DNA of 64,000 nt. Source: Winogradskyella psychrotolerans (GTDB taxonomy: Bacteria; Bacteroidota; Bacteroidia; Flavobacteriales; Flavobacteriaceae). Positions 53,252-62,842 of this stretch are shown here, piece after piece. Position 1 is the first letter of the stretch. Every line of letters starts with the position of its first letter. The stretch covers positions 47,839 to 111,838 of the forward strand of contig NZ_JAHKPN010000042.1 of the NCBI RefSeq assembly GCF_018860545.1, given 5' to 3'. The notes under the pieces are model-generated. The model was not told where the DNA came from. It worked only from the letters and a program-made list of their open reading frames with translations, and ran no database searches. Position numbers and translations under genes: made by a program.

Positions 53252-56239
53252 ATGAATGACAGAAATATAACTTTAGCAATAGGTAAGGCCATTCGAGAAG
53301 GTAAGTATCTTAATATCACGTATAAAAACAAAGATGGGGATAATACCCGATTTTGGATAGCGATATTAGATATTAACGTAAAAGGAGAACTTTATGTTAA
53401 CATATTCAATGTAACTAAAGATGAACCAATTTTAAATGCAAAGATTTTTATAGCGAGCATTCAGACAGCTGAAATCTTAAAATTTTCACACTACGATGTT
53501 ACTGACAAACTGATAAAAAAGATTGATGAAGATGAGGGTTTGCAGAAATATGAATTTGATAGGTATAACCATAATGTATTAAACTATTATTTAGAATGCT
53601 ACAAGGCAAATAATGATCCATTCTTACACAAAAAGCACTTAATTCCGAACGTCGATAGTCACGAATTAATAAATCAAAACCCTTATCAGCTATCAGATAA
53701 ACAGCAACAGCACATCATAAAAGAAATTTATAATAATGATTATAATACATTTTACGATTATGAACTGGCCTTATGCGAATTTTCTATAGATCTAGAATCC
53801 AGAGGAAAATTTGTAGTCGCATACAGAATACTGTCTTTTGATCCTGTAGAGAAACAACTTAAAATAGGTTCTAAAATACTTTTCAATCCCAATTTCTACA
53901 TCAAGGGAACTAAATTTTCATTGTCTTATTACACAGATTTAAGCCGAACAGATTTTGAAGCCTTATACCTAAATGATAAAAATGGCACCATAGAACGATT
54001 GATGGGTAATTTTAGATCTGGGGAATTACCTAATACGCGACCAGAAATTGTTGTTTTAGGTTATGCTCAAATTGATATTTCAAATATTTATGATCAAATA
54101 CACTCAGAACATACCAAAGGAGAATTAACAAAACCTTTAAAAGCATTATTTCAAAATCTTTCCTTACGAGATCGGAAGAACAGAAAAGAACCTCATATTG
54201 TCCTTTATGATAATAATATCAATAAAGACCAACTTCGCACTATTTATAATTCATTAAAATATCCGGTTACTTATGTACAGGGACCGCCAGGAACTGGGAA
54301 AACGCAAACCATCTTAAATATTGTGGTGAACTGTTTAACTAACAATAAAACCTTATTAATTGCTTCAAATAATAATATTCCTATAGATGGGATAAAAGAT
54401 AAATTGTCCCTAGGTACGTATAGAAATAAAGAGATTCTGTTTCCTGTTATTAGACTAGGAAATAACAAACGCACTGTAGAGGCTTTAAAAAAAATAAAAA
54501 AACTTTATGAGTTTGAAACTAGAGATAGGCCTAACGAGAACCTATTGGCTAAGTTAAAAGCAAAGTCTAAAGAAAATAACAGAACATTACAAAGTAGATT
54601 AGAAAATTATGAAAAGCGTATAGATATAGAACAAAATTTAGAGTTTATTAATGGCTTAATAAAAAATGGAAAAGATAGTTACTGGAAATTAGAAGAAGAA
54701 AAAAAGAAACAAGAGGAGCAATTAAAAGACATTCCAATTACGACCGATGATAATGTAAAAGGCATATTTGAAATCATTAAAGGAAATTATCAATTACAGC
54801 AATTCTTTTATTTTGAATCTTTAAGATATATAAAACGCTTAAAAACAAAAAAATATAGCGACCTCGTTGAAATACTTTATATCGAAGAAGAAAAAGCACA
54901 AGTAAAGCAATTTAATACATGGATTGCTCAAGACGAGAATTTAAAAAAATTCACAAAAGTATTTCCTATTATTCTTACAACAAATATCTCAAGTCGCAGA
55001 TTAGGAGACAAGTTTAAATTTGATTTATTAACAATGGATGAAGCTGGCCAATGTGATATTGCTACAAGTTTGATACCCATTTCAAAATGTGAAAACATGG
55101 TTTTAATAGGAGATACCAACCAATTAAAACCGATTATTGTTTTTGATGAGGCGAGAAATGACGAGTTAATGAAGCAGTTTGGAATTGATGAAGAGTACAA
55201 TTATTTTCATAATTCAATTCTATCAGTATATAAACAGGTTGATACGATTTCAAGAGCTATTCTATTACGATATCATTATCGCTGTGGTGAAAAGATTATC
55301 AATTATTCTAATAAGAGGTTTTATGAGAGCAAGTTAAATCTTTCAGGAATCAAAAGACCTGGTAATTTAAAATTGATAGATGTAAATAATGTCAATCATA
55401 AAAATAAAAATTCACAGATAGAAGAAGCTGTCGAAATAGTTAATTACATACAGGAAAACAGCTTATCAGATGTCTTTATTATTACCCCATTTAGAAATCA
55501 GGAAGAGGTTCTAAATCGTTATATTAAAGTTGGAATTGCTAGTGGTAAATTAGATGCTTCGGTGAGTTGTGGGACCATTCATAAGGTACAAGGACAGGAG
55601 AATAAAACCATTATAATGTCTACAGCAATTTCAAGAAATACAACTTCAAGAACCTACGATTGGATTAAAAATAACAGTCAATTATTAAATGTTGGCGTGA
55701 CTAGAGCCAAGGAGAATTTAATTGTTGTTGCAGATAGAAAAGCCATTGATATGTTATCAAAAAAAGATGACGACCTATATGCGTTGATTGATTATGTTGA
55801 ACAAAACGGAACCAGTGAGGTTTCTCAAAGTATTGTAAATAAACTAACAATAGGATTCTCTAATAATTCAAAATTTGAAGATGAGTTTTACACAACAATG
55901 CGTCATCATTGTTCAATACGTGGTGGCAGGTTTAAGAGAAATGTGAAAATTATAGATTTATTTCCTAAAGAAAGAGATAATAGATACGTCAACAAAAAAG
56001 AATTTGATGGCGTATTTTATCACAGAAATCAGCCTAAAGTTGTATTTGAGCTAAACGGAAAAGAACATTATACCAACAAAAATAGAATCGAGTCAGATAA
56101 AATTAAGATGGACTTATTAAAATCTAAAAATATCGAACTGATCTTTATTCCAAACCAATATGTAAAGCATTATGAATTTATTCGAGAGTTAATTAATAAA
56201 TTCGAAGGAGATATTTATCAAAAAACTTTATTTGGCTAA
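53252..56239 (+). CDS. SF1 helicase (DNA2/NAM7-like) fused to a PD-(D/E)XK-like nuclease
   Basis: In this 995-residue protein, residues 1-330 form an N-terminal region with no named domain seen. The SF1 helicase has Walker A VQGPPGTGKTQTIL (about residues 342-352), DEAGQ box LLTMDEAGQCDIA (about 596), IGDTNQLKPII, a Walker motif near LRYHYRCGEKI, and C-terminal motifs TIHKVQGQENKTIIMS and NVGVTRAKENLIVV. The C-terminal 110 residues are a nuclease-like domain: FDGVFYHRNQPKVVFELNGKEHY, then RIESDKIKMDLLKSKNIELIFIP, which resembles DUF2726/Vsr-type folds. It follows RNase HI by 49 nt. It likely unwinds and cuts invading nucleic acid. Confidence 0.86.
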   Translation: MNDRNITLAIGKAIREGKYLNITYKNKDGDNTRFWIAILDINVKGELYVNIFNVTKDEPILNAKIFIASIQTAEILKFSHYDVTDKLIKKIDEDEGLQKYEFDRYNHNVLNYYLECYKANNDPFLHKKHLIPNVDSHELINQNPYQLSDKQQQHIIKEIYNNDYNTFYDYELALCEFSIDLESRGKFVVAYRILSFDPVEKQLKIGSKILFNPNFYIKGTKFSLSYYTDLSRTDFEALYLNDKNGTIERLMGNFRSGELPNTRPEIVVLGYAQIDISNIYDQIHSEHTKGELTKPLKALFQNLSLRDRKNRKEPHIVLYDNNINKDQLRTIYNSLKYPVTYVQGPPGTGKTQTILNIVVNCLTNNKTLLIASNNNIPIDGIKDKLSLGTYRNKEILFPVIRLGNNKRTVEALKKIKKLYEFETRDRPNENLLAKLKAKSKENNRTLQSRLENYEKRIDIEQNLEFINGLIKNGKDSYWKLEEEKKKQEEQLKDIPITTDDNVKGIFEIIKGNYQLQQFFYFESLRYIKRLKTKKYSDLVEILYIEEEKAQVKQFNTWIAQDENLKKFTKVFPIILTTNISSRRLGDKFKFDLLTMDEAGQCDIATSLIPISKCENMVLIGDTNQLKPIIVFDEARNDELMKQFGIDEEYNYFHNSILSVYKQVDTISRAILLRYHYRCGEKIINYSNKRFYESKLNLSGIKRPGNLKLIDVNNVNHKNKNSQIEEAVEIVNYIQENSLSDVFIITPFRNQEEVLNRYIKVGIASGKLDASVSCGTIHKVQGQENKTIIMSTAISRNTTSRTYDWIKNNSQLLNVGVTRAKENLIVVADRKAIDMLSKKDDDLYALIDYVEQNGTSEVSQSIVNKLTIGFSNNSKFEDEFYTTMRHHCSIRGGRFKRNVKIIDLFPKERDNRYVNKKEFDGVFYHRNQPKVVFELNGKEHYTNKNRIESDKIKMDLLKSKNIELIFIPNQYVKHYEFIRELINKFEGDIYQKTLFG

Positions 56240-56277
56240 TAAAATAATCTGTTAATTAAACCTATTAAAAGTAATAT

Positions 56278-56364
56278 ATGTTATTCGATAAAGTAAAACG
56301 AGAGCACATCTTAAAAGGAATAAAAGACTATGAGGATTTTTTTAGTGAAAACCGTAGAAATTAA
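56278..56364 (+). pseudogene. 28-codon remnant resembling the N-terminal head of an McrB/ScoMcrA-type protein
   Basis: The ORF reads MLFDKVKREHILKGIKDYEDFFSENRRN. The FDxVxREHIxxGIxDYE start is like the N-terminal domain of many Bacteroidota restriction proteins that begin with a ...HIxxAIxxxD...YPPK segment. The match is lost after DYED, and a stop follows. It is either a broken gene or a very small protein. It lies just 15 nt before mcrB. Confidence 0.4.
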
Positions 56365-56379
56365 AAGGGGGCAATAAAT

Positions 56380-59262
56380 ATGACCAAAATAAGTATAGAA
56401 GAGATAAAGGAAAAAGCCGTTTTTCTTAACGACTTAAGCAATAACGAACAAGCGCTTTTTGATTATATCAACAGTTCTAAATCGAATGTAGATGAAGTGC
56501 TACAATTATATCAGCCACAGCATGAATTTAGGCCTGTAAATACCCTACGATTTTTAATAGCTAATGAGCTTAGAAAAGGAACGGTAATTACTAAAAGTTT
56601 AATTGAGGAGTTAAAACAAACCATTGAAGCTAGAGATGTGTCTGTTTATTACGAGCTCAATGATATAGTAAAACAGAGTTTAGCAAATTATAAGGATAGT
56701 AGAATTGGGATGTTTCCTAACTGGCGACACGCTTTTAAAATTTTGTTTCCTTTTATTTATAGCGTTGCGGACAATGACCAAGTGAACACTGCCCTAAATC
56801 AATTTGCAGATGAGATTATAAGCGCTAATCAATTGAAGGATGTTCAAAAGCATATTGTTGGTTTTCAAGGTTCACAGAACTATGGTACGGACTTTATATG
56901 GTTGGCTATTATTCCAGAATCTGCTCCTAGTGTTCAGTATGCCTATCAAATATTTTTCAGAATAGATAGTGATGGTATTATTGGGGGCTTATATAAAGGT
57001 CATAATTTAAAAAAACAGGCTGTTGATAGTCAAGAATTACACTTTAATTCTTGGGAAGACTATTTAGAGCATACGAAGCAAACTAACCCTCAGTGGTTAG
57101 AATTAAATGCAGATATCAATTTTATATTTATGAATGATGAAAAAGCATTTATTAAAACCTTAAAGAAAGTCGATCGTGCTTCTGTATCGGATTATTTTAA
57201 TACTCTTGGACGTTTTAAGACCGATTTAGATATTCAAGATGAAGAGAAATTAGTATTTAGTATTGCTAAAAATCGTTTAAGTTTTCAGGTTGGTAAACGC
57301 TACTGCTTAAATTTAAATAAAACGCATTTTGATTTTATTTCAAATGCTGATATTAATGATGACACAGGACAAAGAGAAACCTTTTCTGGTACTGGTAGCA
57401 CTTATTTGTATAAAGAACGTACTCATAAAGATGTCTTAAATAATTACGATGATATTAAATCTGCAATAGAAAACGAAATAGAACGAGATAATCATGCTCT
57501 TGCAAAATTTTATGACAATAGTGCTTTTAGAAAGGCATTTTTTGATAGTGATTATAGAGCAAAAGTTTTAGGACAATTAGGAATACAAATGATATCTAAA
57601 AATGAGCATATGGATAACGTGAAAGCTGAATTTATTACTTGGTTAATAAAAAAGCCTAAATCTAAATACTTTAATAATGATAAAGAGACATTAAATCGTT
57701 ATCTAGATAATTATGATACATATTTTGATATTAATTTGTTTGACGTGTCTAAATCGAATTATAAGCATATAATAGAAACTATTGATAAGGTTGCTTATCA
57801 AAATGAAACTAGTGCCTTTTTTAAGTTTAGTTCTGGCGAAAGTTCTCATAGGCCACGAGCTATTTTAGGGAAAACGAATTATTACCAATTTTTAGAACAG
57901 AGATTTACTAACAAGGATGAGGATATTTATACAAACGATATATATACACCTTCACTCAACCAAATTTTCTACGGTCCACCAGGAACTGGAAAAACCTATA
58001 ATACCATTTTAGAAGCGGCTAAAATTATTACACGACAAGACGATTTAAGTTATAACGAAGCACAAGCTGTACTTAATAAAAACTTAGGGAGTCAGATTGA
58101 GTTTATTACTTTCCATCAAAACTACAGTTACGAAGATTTTATACAAGGGTTGAGGCCAGATGTAAAACAAAAAGAACTAAGCTTTAATAGAACCGATGGG
58201 GTATTCACTAAAATGGTCACTAAGGCATTGTTTGAATATTATAAAGTATATCAAAAATCTCAAAAGAATCCTTCACACGACACGACGACTAAAATAGATT
58301 TAAATGATGCTTTTATAGAGTTTATGAATTCCTTAGAAGAAGGTCAGGAATTTGAAACAAAAACAGGTTCTAAGATAAAAGTAGATAATTTTACGGATCG
58401 CCAAAATATTGAATTTAAACCCATGAATGGTATAAAATCCTATTTGGTATCTGGCAATAGATTACTGAAACTGTATGACTCTTTTAATGATATCAAAAAA
58501 ATAAGACGTGTTCATGAAGATATCGTAAATGTTATTGGAGGTTGCAATGCTACCATTTACTATGTGGCATTAAGAGAATTTATTGATTTCTTAGAAATAT
58601 ATGAATCCACCTTAATTGAATTTGAAGACGAAGAAGAGGGTATTGACTATGAGAATATCACTTATAACAGAAAAAAGGAATTACTTTCTACTATAAGTTT
58701 AGATGATATTCGCACAGTCCCAGAACATAAAGTTCCTCGGTATGTAATTATCATAGACGAAATTAATCGTGCTAATATTTCTCGAGTTTTCGGAGAGTTG
58801 ATTACTTTAATTGAAAAAGATAAACGTTCTCATGGTAATATACCATTAACGGCAACATTGCCTTCTGGAGAACAATTTATAGTGCCCTCTAATTTATTTA
58901 TTATTGGAACGATGAATACAGCTGATAAGTCCATTGCCTTATTGGATATTGCATTACGACGTCGTTTTGAATTTGTACCTATGTACCCTAATTCTGAATC
59001 TACAGAAGATAAAATTGTACATGATGGTGATATTTTAGAGGCTATAAATAAAGAGATTATTTCTAGAAAAGGCTATGACTTTACTATTGGTCATTCTTAT
59101 TTTATGGGAGATGATTACAACCTAAAACATACAATAGATAATAAAGTGATTCCTTTGCTCTTGGAGTATTTTATGAACGATGATAAAGAAGTGAAACAAA
59201 TACTTGGTGCAGCACAGTTGGTTGTAGAAGGTTGGCCAATGCAATATATATCAAATGACTAA
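56380..59262 (+). CDS. mcrB: McrB-like 5-methylcytosine restriction GTPase subunit
   Basis: The protein has 960 residues. The AAA+ motor core lies about residues 520-900: Walker A FYGPPGTGKTYNTI (about 531-539), Walker B YVIIIDEINRANISRVFGEL (about 793), and the McrB signature GTMNTADKSIALLDIALRRRFEFVPM (about 844). McrB proteins are unique AAA+ GTPases that translocate DNA with McrC. The N-terminal 500 residues are the DNA-recognition part and differ from E. coli McrB; I recognise no EVE or DUF3578 domain, so the modification recognised is unknown. It overlaps mcrC by 8 bp. Confidence 0.93.
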   Translation: MTKISIEEIKEKAVFLNDLSNNEQALFDYINSSKSNVDEVLQLYQPQHEFRPVNTLRFLIANELRKGTVITKSLIEELKQTIEARDVSVYYELNDIVKQSLANYKDSRIGMFPNWRHAFKILFPFIYSVADNDQVNTALNQFADEIISANQLKDVQKHIVGFQGSQNYGTDFIWLAIIPESAPSVQYAYQIFFRIDSDGIIGGLYKGHNLKKQAVDSQELHFNSWEDYLEHTKQTNPQWLELNADINFIFMNDEKAFIKTLKKVDRASVSDYFNTLGRFKTDLDIQDEEKLVFSIAKNRLSFQVGKRYCLNLNKTHFDFISNADINDDTGQRETFSGTGSTYLYKERTHKDVLNNYDDIKSAIENEIERDNHALAKFYDNSAFRKAFFDSDYRAKVLGQLGIQMISKNEHMDNVKAEFITWLIKKPKSKYFNNDKETLNRYLDNYDTYFDINLFDVSKSNYKHIIETIDKVAYQNETSAFFKFSSGESSHRPRAILGKTNYYQFLEQRFTNKDEDIYTNDIYTPSLNQIFYGPPGTGKTYNTILEAAKIITRQDDLSYNEAQAVLNKNLGSQIEFITFHQNYSYEDFIQGLRPDVKQKELSFNRTDGVFTKMVTKALFEYYKVYQKSQKNPSHDTTTKIDLNDAFIEFMNSLEEGQEFETKTGSKIKVDNFTDRQNIEFKPMNGIKSYLVSGNRLLKLYDSFNDIKKIRRVHEDIVNVIGGCNATIYYVALREFIDFLEIYESTLIEFEDEEEGIDYENITYNRKKELLSTISLDDIRTVPEHKVPRYVIIIDEINRANISRVFGELITLIEKDKRSHGNIPLTATLPSGEQFIVPSNLFIIGTMNTADKSIALLDIALRRRFEFVPMYPNSESTEDKIVHDGDILEAINKEIISRKGYDFTIGHSYFMGDDYNLKHTIDNKVIPLLLEYFMNDDKEVKQILGAAQLVVEGWPMQYISND

Positions 59263-60613
59263 TCTCTTCGAATATCAAAATAGTGCTGAGTTTTCAAAGC
59301 ATCATTTGGATGATTTGGAAATCTTCTTGGATGCTATTTGGGCTAAAAGAGAGAAATCTAGTTACTATTTTAATGAGGAAGATAATAGGGTAGAGCAGCA
59401 ACGCTTTATTCAGTTTTTGCATAAAACCAAAACTTTAAAATCTAATAAATATGTAGGTGTTATTCATTTTGAAGGTGAAACCATCAATTTATTACCTAAG
59501 ATATTTTATAAGAATGAAGACGCCACAAAACAAGATGTTAATGCCATAAACAAGCATATCCTTTGGTGGTTGAGTTATTGTAGGAAATTAAAATTCCCAA
59601 ATTACCTCTCAGGTTTAAACAGTGAAAAAGCCGACTTCTTCGAAATTCTTATTTACCTGTTTAGTAAATACACAAGAGAACTTTTAAATTCTTCTATTTA
59701 TCAGCAATACACCGAAGTCAATAAAGAGTTGTCTTTTGTAAAAGGACGTATTGATTTTGATAGCTATATAGCCCATAATCTTTCTAGAGGACGACATCAT
59801 AAAATTAGTTGTTCGTTTGATGCTTTTGAAATGGATAACGATTTTAATAGATGCGTAAAGTTTGTATCTAAATTATTATTATCAACGACTAAAGAAAATC
59901 AGAGTAGACGATTTTTAAATGATATTTTATTTATCCTAGATGAGGTTAAAGATGTTTCAATGTCTTCAGACCAAATGAAACGCATGTCGTTTAATCCTAT
60001 GTTTTCGGATTTTGAAACAATTAGGGATTATTGTATTTTGTTTTTAGACAATAGTGTATCATTTAATTATAAAAACGACTTAAAGTTATTCGCTTTTTTA
60101 TTACCAATGGAATACGTGTTTGAGGATTTTATCTTTGGTTTTATTGATAAAGAAATTGATGCTATAACAGCAAAAGCACAGGATATGTCAAAATATCTTG
60201 CAGAAGGCAACAGGTTTCAGTTAAAACCAGATTTATTGTTAGAGTTTAACGAAAAAAGAATCATTGCAGACACCAAATACAAAGTTGTGTACGCAGACGA
60301 AACTGATACTAAAAACGGTATTACTCAATCCGATTTGTACCAAATGTTATCTTATGCAGTCCGTTTTAAGGTTAATGAAATTGTATTGTTTTATCCTAAT
60401 ACTATAAAAACAGAAGTAACAAATAATTCAGAATTTACGATAGTAGATGAATTAGCGGATAATGAGAAAGTGATAATCAGTTCATTTCAATTACCCATTA
60501 TAAACTTTGAGATGTTTAGAGAGGGATATGAAAGTGATAAATCTTTGAGTTTTGAATTTGAGGCTGTGAAAAGGAGTCTGGTAGAGCAGATAGAAAAGGC
60601 GTTAGAAATTTAG
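59255..60613 (+). CDS. mcrC: McrC-like nuclease subunit of the McrBC system
   Basis: This 452-residue protein is the nuclease partner of McrB. The N-terminal domain, about residues 40-200, follows the McrC pattern (YVGVIHFEGETINLLPKIFY, ILWWLSYCRKL, ELSFVKGRIDF). The catalytic PD-(D/E)XK core is seen as LKPDLLLEFNEKRIIADTKYKVVY (Asp in the first motif, Asp-Thr-Lys in the second). LSYAVRFKVNEIVLFYP is the last conserved helix and strand. It is the last gene of the defence island; the next gene is convergent. Confidence 0.94.
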   Translation: MTNLFEYQNSAEFSKHHLDDLEIFLDAIWAKREKSSYYFNEEDNRVEQQRFIQFLHKTKTLKSNKYVGVIHFEGETINLLPKIFYKNEDATKQDVNAINKHILWWLSYCRKLKFPNYLSGLNSEKADFFEILIYLFSKYTRELLNSSIYQQYTEVNKELSFVKGRIDFDSYIAHNLSRGRHHKISCSFDAFEMDNDFNRCVKFVSKLLLSTTKENQSRRFLNDILFILDEVKDVSMSSDQMKRMSFNPMFSDFETIRDYCILFLDNSVSFNYKNDLKLFAFLLPMEYVFEDFIFGFIDKEIDAITAKAQDMSKYLAEGNRFQLKPDLLLEFNEKRIIADTKYKVVYADETDTKNGITQSDLYQMLSYAVRFKVNEIVLFYPNTIKTEVTNNSEFTIVDELADNEKVIISSFQLPIINFEMFREGYESDKSLSFEFEAVKRSLVEQIEKALEI

Positions 60614-60636
60614 TACTTTGGACAAATAGTATAGCA

Positions 60637-61392
60637 TTAAAACCCTTTAAATTTACTTCTCAGTTTAGCAACTAAACCCATTTTTTCTTTTGCCGTGACT
60701 TCAAAGGTTTGTTCAGTATTAAATAAATTAATATGTATGTTGTCTCTTTCTTTGAGATGAGCCATATTAATGATTGTACTCTGACTGACTTTATTGAAAT
60801 TATAAGATTCTAATTTTTTATAAAGTTCATTAATCGTTAAGCGTACATTCTTGTATAAGATTTTATCATTTTTGCCATAGATATGTACACAGTTTTTAAC
60901 AGGTGCTGCTTCATTATTAAATTTTGAAGAACTTATATAATAAGCGAGTGTAGGGTTAAATTGTATGTCTCTATTACTGCCAATAAGTAAGTTTATGAGG
61001 TTCGTTTGGTTTTTAGAAACAGTATTTATCTTATTTATAACTTTGTTTTTTAATATACTTTCGAACTCTTGAACATCAAAAGGCTTACTTAAAAAGCCAG
61101 AAATATCAAGATTATTAATTACTTTTTTTTCATTGTTTGTAGTGGAAGTCAAAAACACAATTTTTTTATGTGCTGCAATTTTTTTGGCTAGCTCAATACC
61201 ATTATAAACAGGCATTTCAAAATCCACAATTAATAAGTCAAAATCATCTTTCTGTATGTTTTCGTAGGCTTTCTTAGAACTAGAATAGCTCGCAACGTGC
61301 TTTAGTTCATAATCCTTGGCAATGGTATCTAAATCGGCTTTAGCCCATTTTAAAATTTCAGGGTCGTCATCAACTAATATATAACGAATCAT
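60637..61392 (-). CDS. LytTR-type response regulator
   Basis: This 251-residue regulator has a receiver domain (acidic residues in ILVDDDPEILKW, phospho-acceptor Asp57 in LLIVDFEMPVYNGIE, Thr switch in VFLTSTTNNEKK, Lys in GFLSKPFDVQEF) and a C-terminal LytTR DNA-binding domain (about residues 150-250, VRLTINELYKKLESYNFNKVSQSTIINMAHL). The operon partner is the kinase upstream; the start codon overlaps the kinase stop (ATGA-type). It lies directly beside mcrC in a convergent arrangement. Confidence 0.91.
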   Translation of the reverse strand: MIRYILVDDDPEILKWAKADLDTIAKDYELKHVASYSSSKKAYENIQKDDFDLLIVDFEMPVYNGIELAKKIAAHKKIVFLTSTTNNEKKVINNLDISGFLSKPFDVQEFESILKNKVINKINTVSKNQTNLINLLIGSNRDIQFNPTLAYYISSSKFNNEAAPVKNCVHIYGKNDKILYKNVRLTINELYKKLESYNFNKVSQSTIINMAHLKERDNIHINLFNTEQTFEVTAKEKMGLVAKLRSKFKGF

Positions 61393-62432
61393 TTATTTAA
61401 TCTTAAAGTTAGTTGCGCCATGTATTGACTATTTGGCAAATTGTTATGTTCTAATTTACTACCAGGATAATAGGCGTCAATAAGTTGCTTTAAAGCGTGT
61501 AGTCCAAATTTGCTAGTAGCACTTTTTGTCAGTTTGGCCTCTGACGCTTGTTCTGCACTATTAACCAAACAATAACTTAATTGGTGCTGTTCGTTTTCCT
61601 TAAGATCAATACTAATGAAGGAATTATCATCGTTTAAATTTCCATGTTTTAAGGCGTTTTCAACAAAAGGAAAAAAGAGTGTAGGCTTGATTTTTATAGA
61701 TGTCCTTTGTTCTGAATTAAGTGAATTCTTAAGTTCTGTCTTAGCATTGGGTTTTAGATAATTGATGAGTTCTAAGAACATATTGATGTGTGCCAACTCA
61801 TCCTCAATAGTTGTGCTTTCTTTATTTAATGCGGAAACATTATAGTCCAAAAGCTTAAAAATATTTCTTAGAGCCTTAATGGAAAGTATTTTCTTTTGTG
61901 GTTCCCCTTTTTTATAATGAATGCCGAAAATTGATTTATATCCTTTTTCTGCATCTTCCAAATCTTTATAAATTCTGGTCATTACATTTTTAATAAAATG
62001 CGCACCAAGTCTCGTGTTATTGGCTTCCACATTTTTGTAATTTACATAACGTTCGTATGCCTTTTGTTGGTGGTTATTCGTTTCTTTCTGTTTTGCTATT
62101 TCCTTATCTTTTTCACTTAAAGTGGCAAAGAATTTTTCTTTATAGTCTTCGATTTCTTGTTGTAATTGAAAAATCTCACTGTGTTTGTTGGCAAGTGTAT
62201 CTTCAAGCTTTTTTATTTTTTGCAATTCCTTATCCAAGTTAGTAATCCCTAGTTGGCTCGCTTCTAACTTTGCTGTTAACTTTTTATTCTTTTTTCTAAA
62301 AGATCGCTTTTTATAAAGATTATACCAATTTCTAATAATCACTAATGCCAGTAAGCCGAGTACTATTTTAAATGCTATTCTAAATAGTTCTATTTGTTCA
62401 ATTAGGTCTGCATATTCTGAATATGAATTCAT
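61389..62432 (-). CDS. LytS-like sensor histidine kinase with altered H box
   Basis: The protein has 347 residues with one N-terminal membrane helix (about residues 18-34), then a long charged coiled coil (about 45-125). A His_kinase domain follows with the phospho-acceptor in RLGAHFIKNVMTRI (His145), instead of the common NPHFLFN. The ATPase N box is FFPFVENALKHG (Asn259), and the G box is SKFGLHALKQL. No sensor domain is seen. The coiled coil may pass on the signal or mediate dimerisation. It is the first gene of a two-gene operon with its LytTR regulator. Confidence 0.86.
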   Translation of the reverse strand: MNSYSEYADLIEQIELFRIAFKIVLGLLALVIIRNWYNLYKKRSFRKKNKKLTAKLEASQLGITNLDKELQKIKKLEDTLANKHSEIFQLQQEIEDYKEKFFATLSEKDKEIAKQKETNNHQQKAYERYVNYKNVEANNTRLGAHFIKNVMTRIYKDLEDAEKGYKSIFGIHYKKGEPQKKILSIKALRNIFKLLDYNVSALNKESTTIEDELAHINMFLELINYLKPNAKTELKNSLNSEQRTSIKIKPTLFFPFVENALKHGNLNDDNSFISIDLKENEQHQLSYCLVNSAEQASEAKLTKSATSKFGLHALKQLIDAYYPGSKLEHNNLPNSQYMAQLTLRLNK

Positions 62433-62649
62433 TAACGGAGCGTAAGTATTATAAGCTGTTAGTTTTAGACTAAGGCTTTGTATAAGGGAAACTTTCTATG
62501 ATATCCCAAAAATAAAGGTTGATTTCCCAAATATAAGCTGTCTGTCACAAATTAGAAAAAATTATTGAATTGATCTTCATCTTTGAAGAAAGAACGGGAA
62601 TTTTAGCAGAGTGCTAAGCTTCTATAATATTAATTTAAAACCAAAAATT

Positions 62650-62787
62650 ATGAGTAAATCAAAACCAATGTCTGGTAAAGCAGCAGCAAGAATTATGAGT
62701 GCATCTGCTAAATCTTCTAAATCAGGAGGTGTTGTAAAAGGAAGTTTCGCAGCAAGAGCACAAAGTGCTTCCGCAAAATCAAAATAG
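62650..62787 (+). CDS. 45-residue small protein resembling seed-maturation (SMP) repeats
   Basis: The ORF reads MSKSKPMSGKAAARIMSASAKSS, a glycine turn GGVVKG, then SFAARAQSASAKSK. The pattern AARIxSAxAKxxGGxxxGxFAARAQSAxAK resembles plant SMP/LEA repeats (DAARIQSAEA..., GGVAAxAQSAA). It is basic and has no hydrophobic core, so it is likely disordered in solution. Small proteins of this type recur in Bacteroidota. The start is the only ATG in frame. The function is inferred as protective at best. Confidence 0.6.
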   Translation: MSKSKPMSGKAAARIMSASAKSSKSGGVVKGSFAARAQSASAKSK

Positions 62788-62842
62788 TGTGATAGCTATT
62801 ATAGTAAAACAATTTTAGTATTAATTTTTAAATTCAATTATT

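Noticed and set aside
53252..56239. Helicase assigned to DISARM, Zorya or BREX
   Set aside because: The partner genes of those systems (DrmA/DrmB, ZorA/ZorB, PglX/BrxC) are absent next to it.
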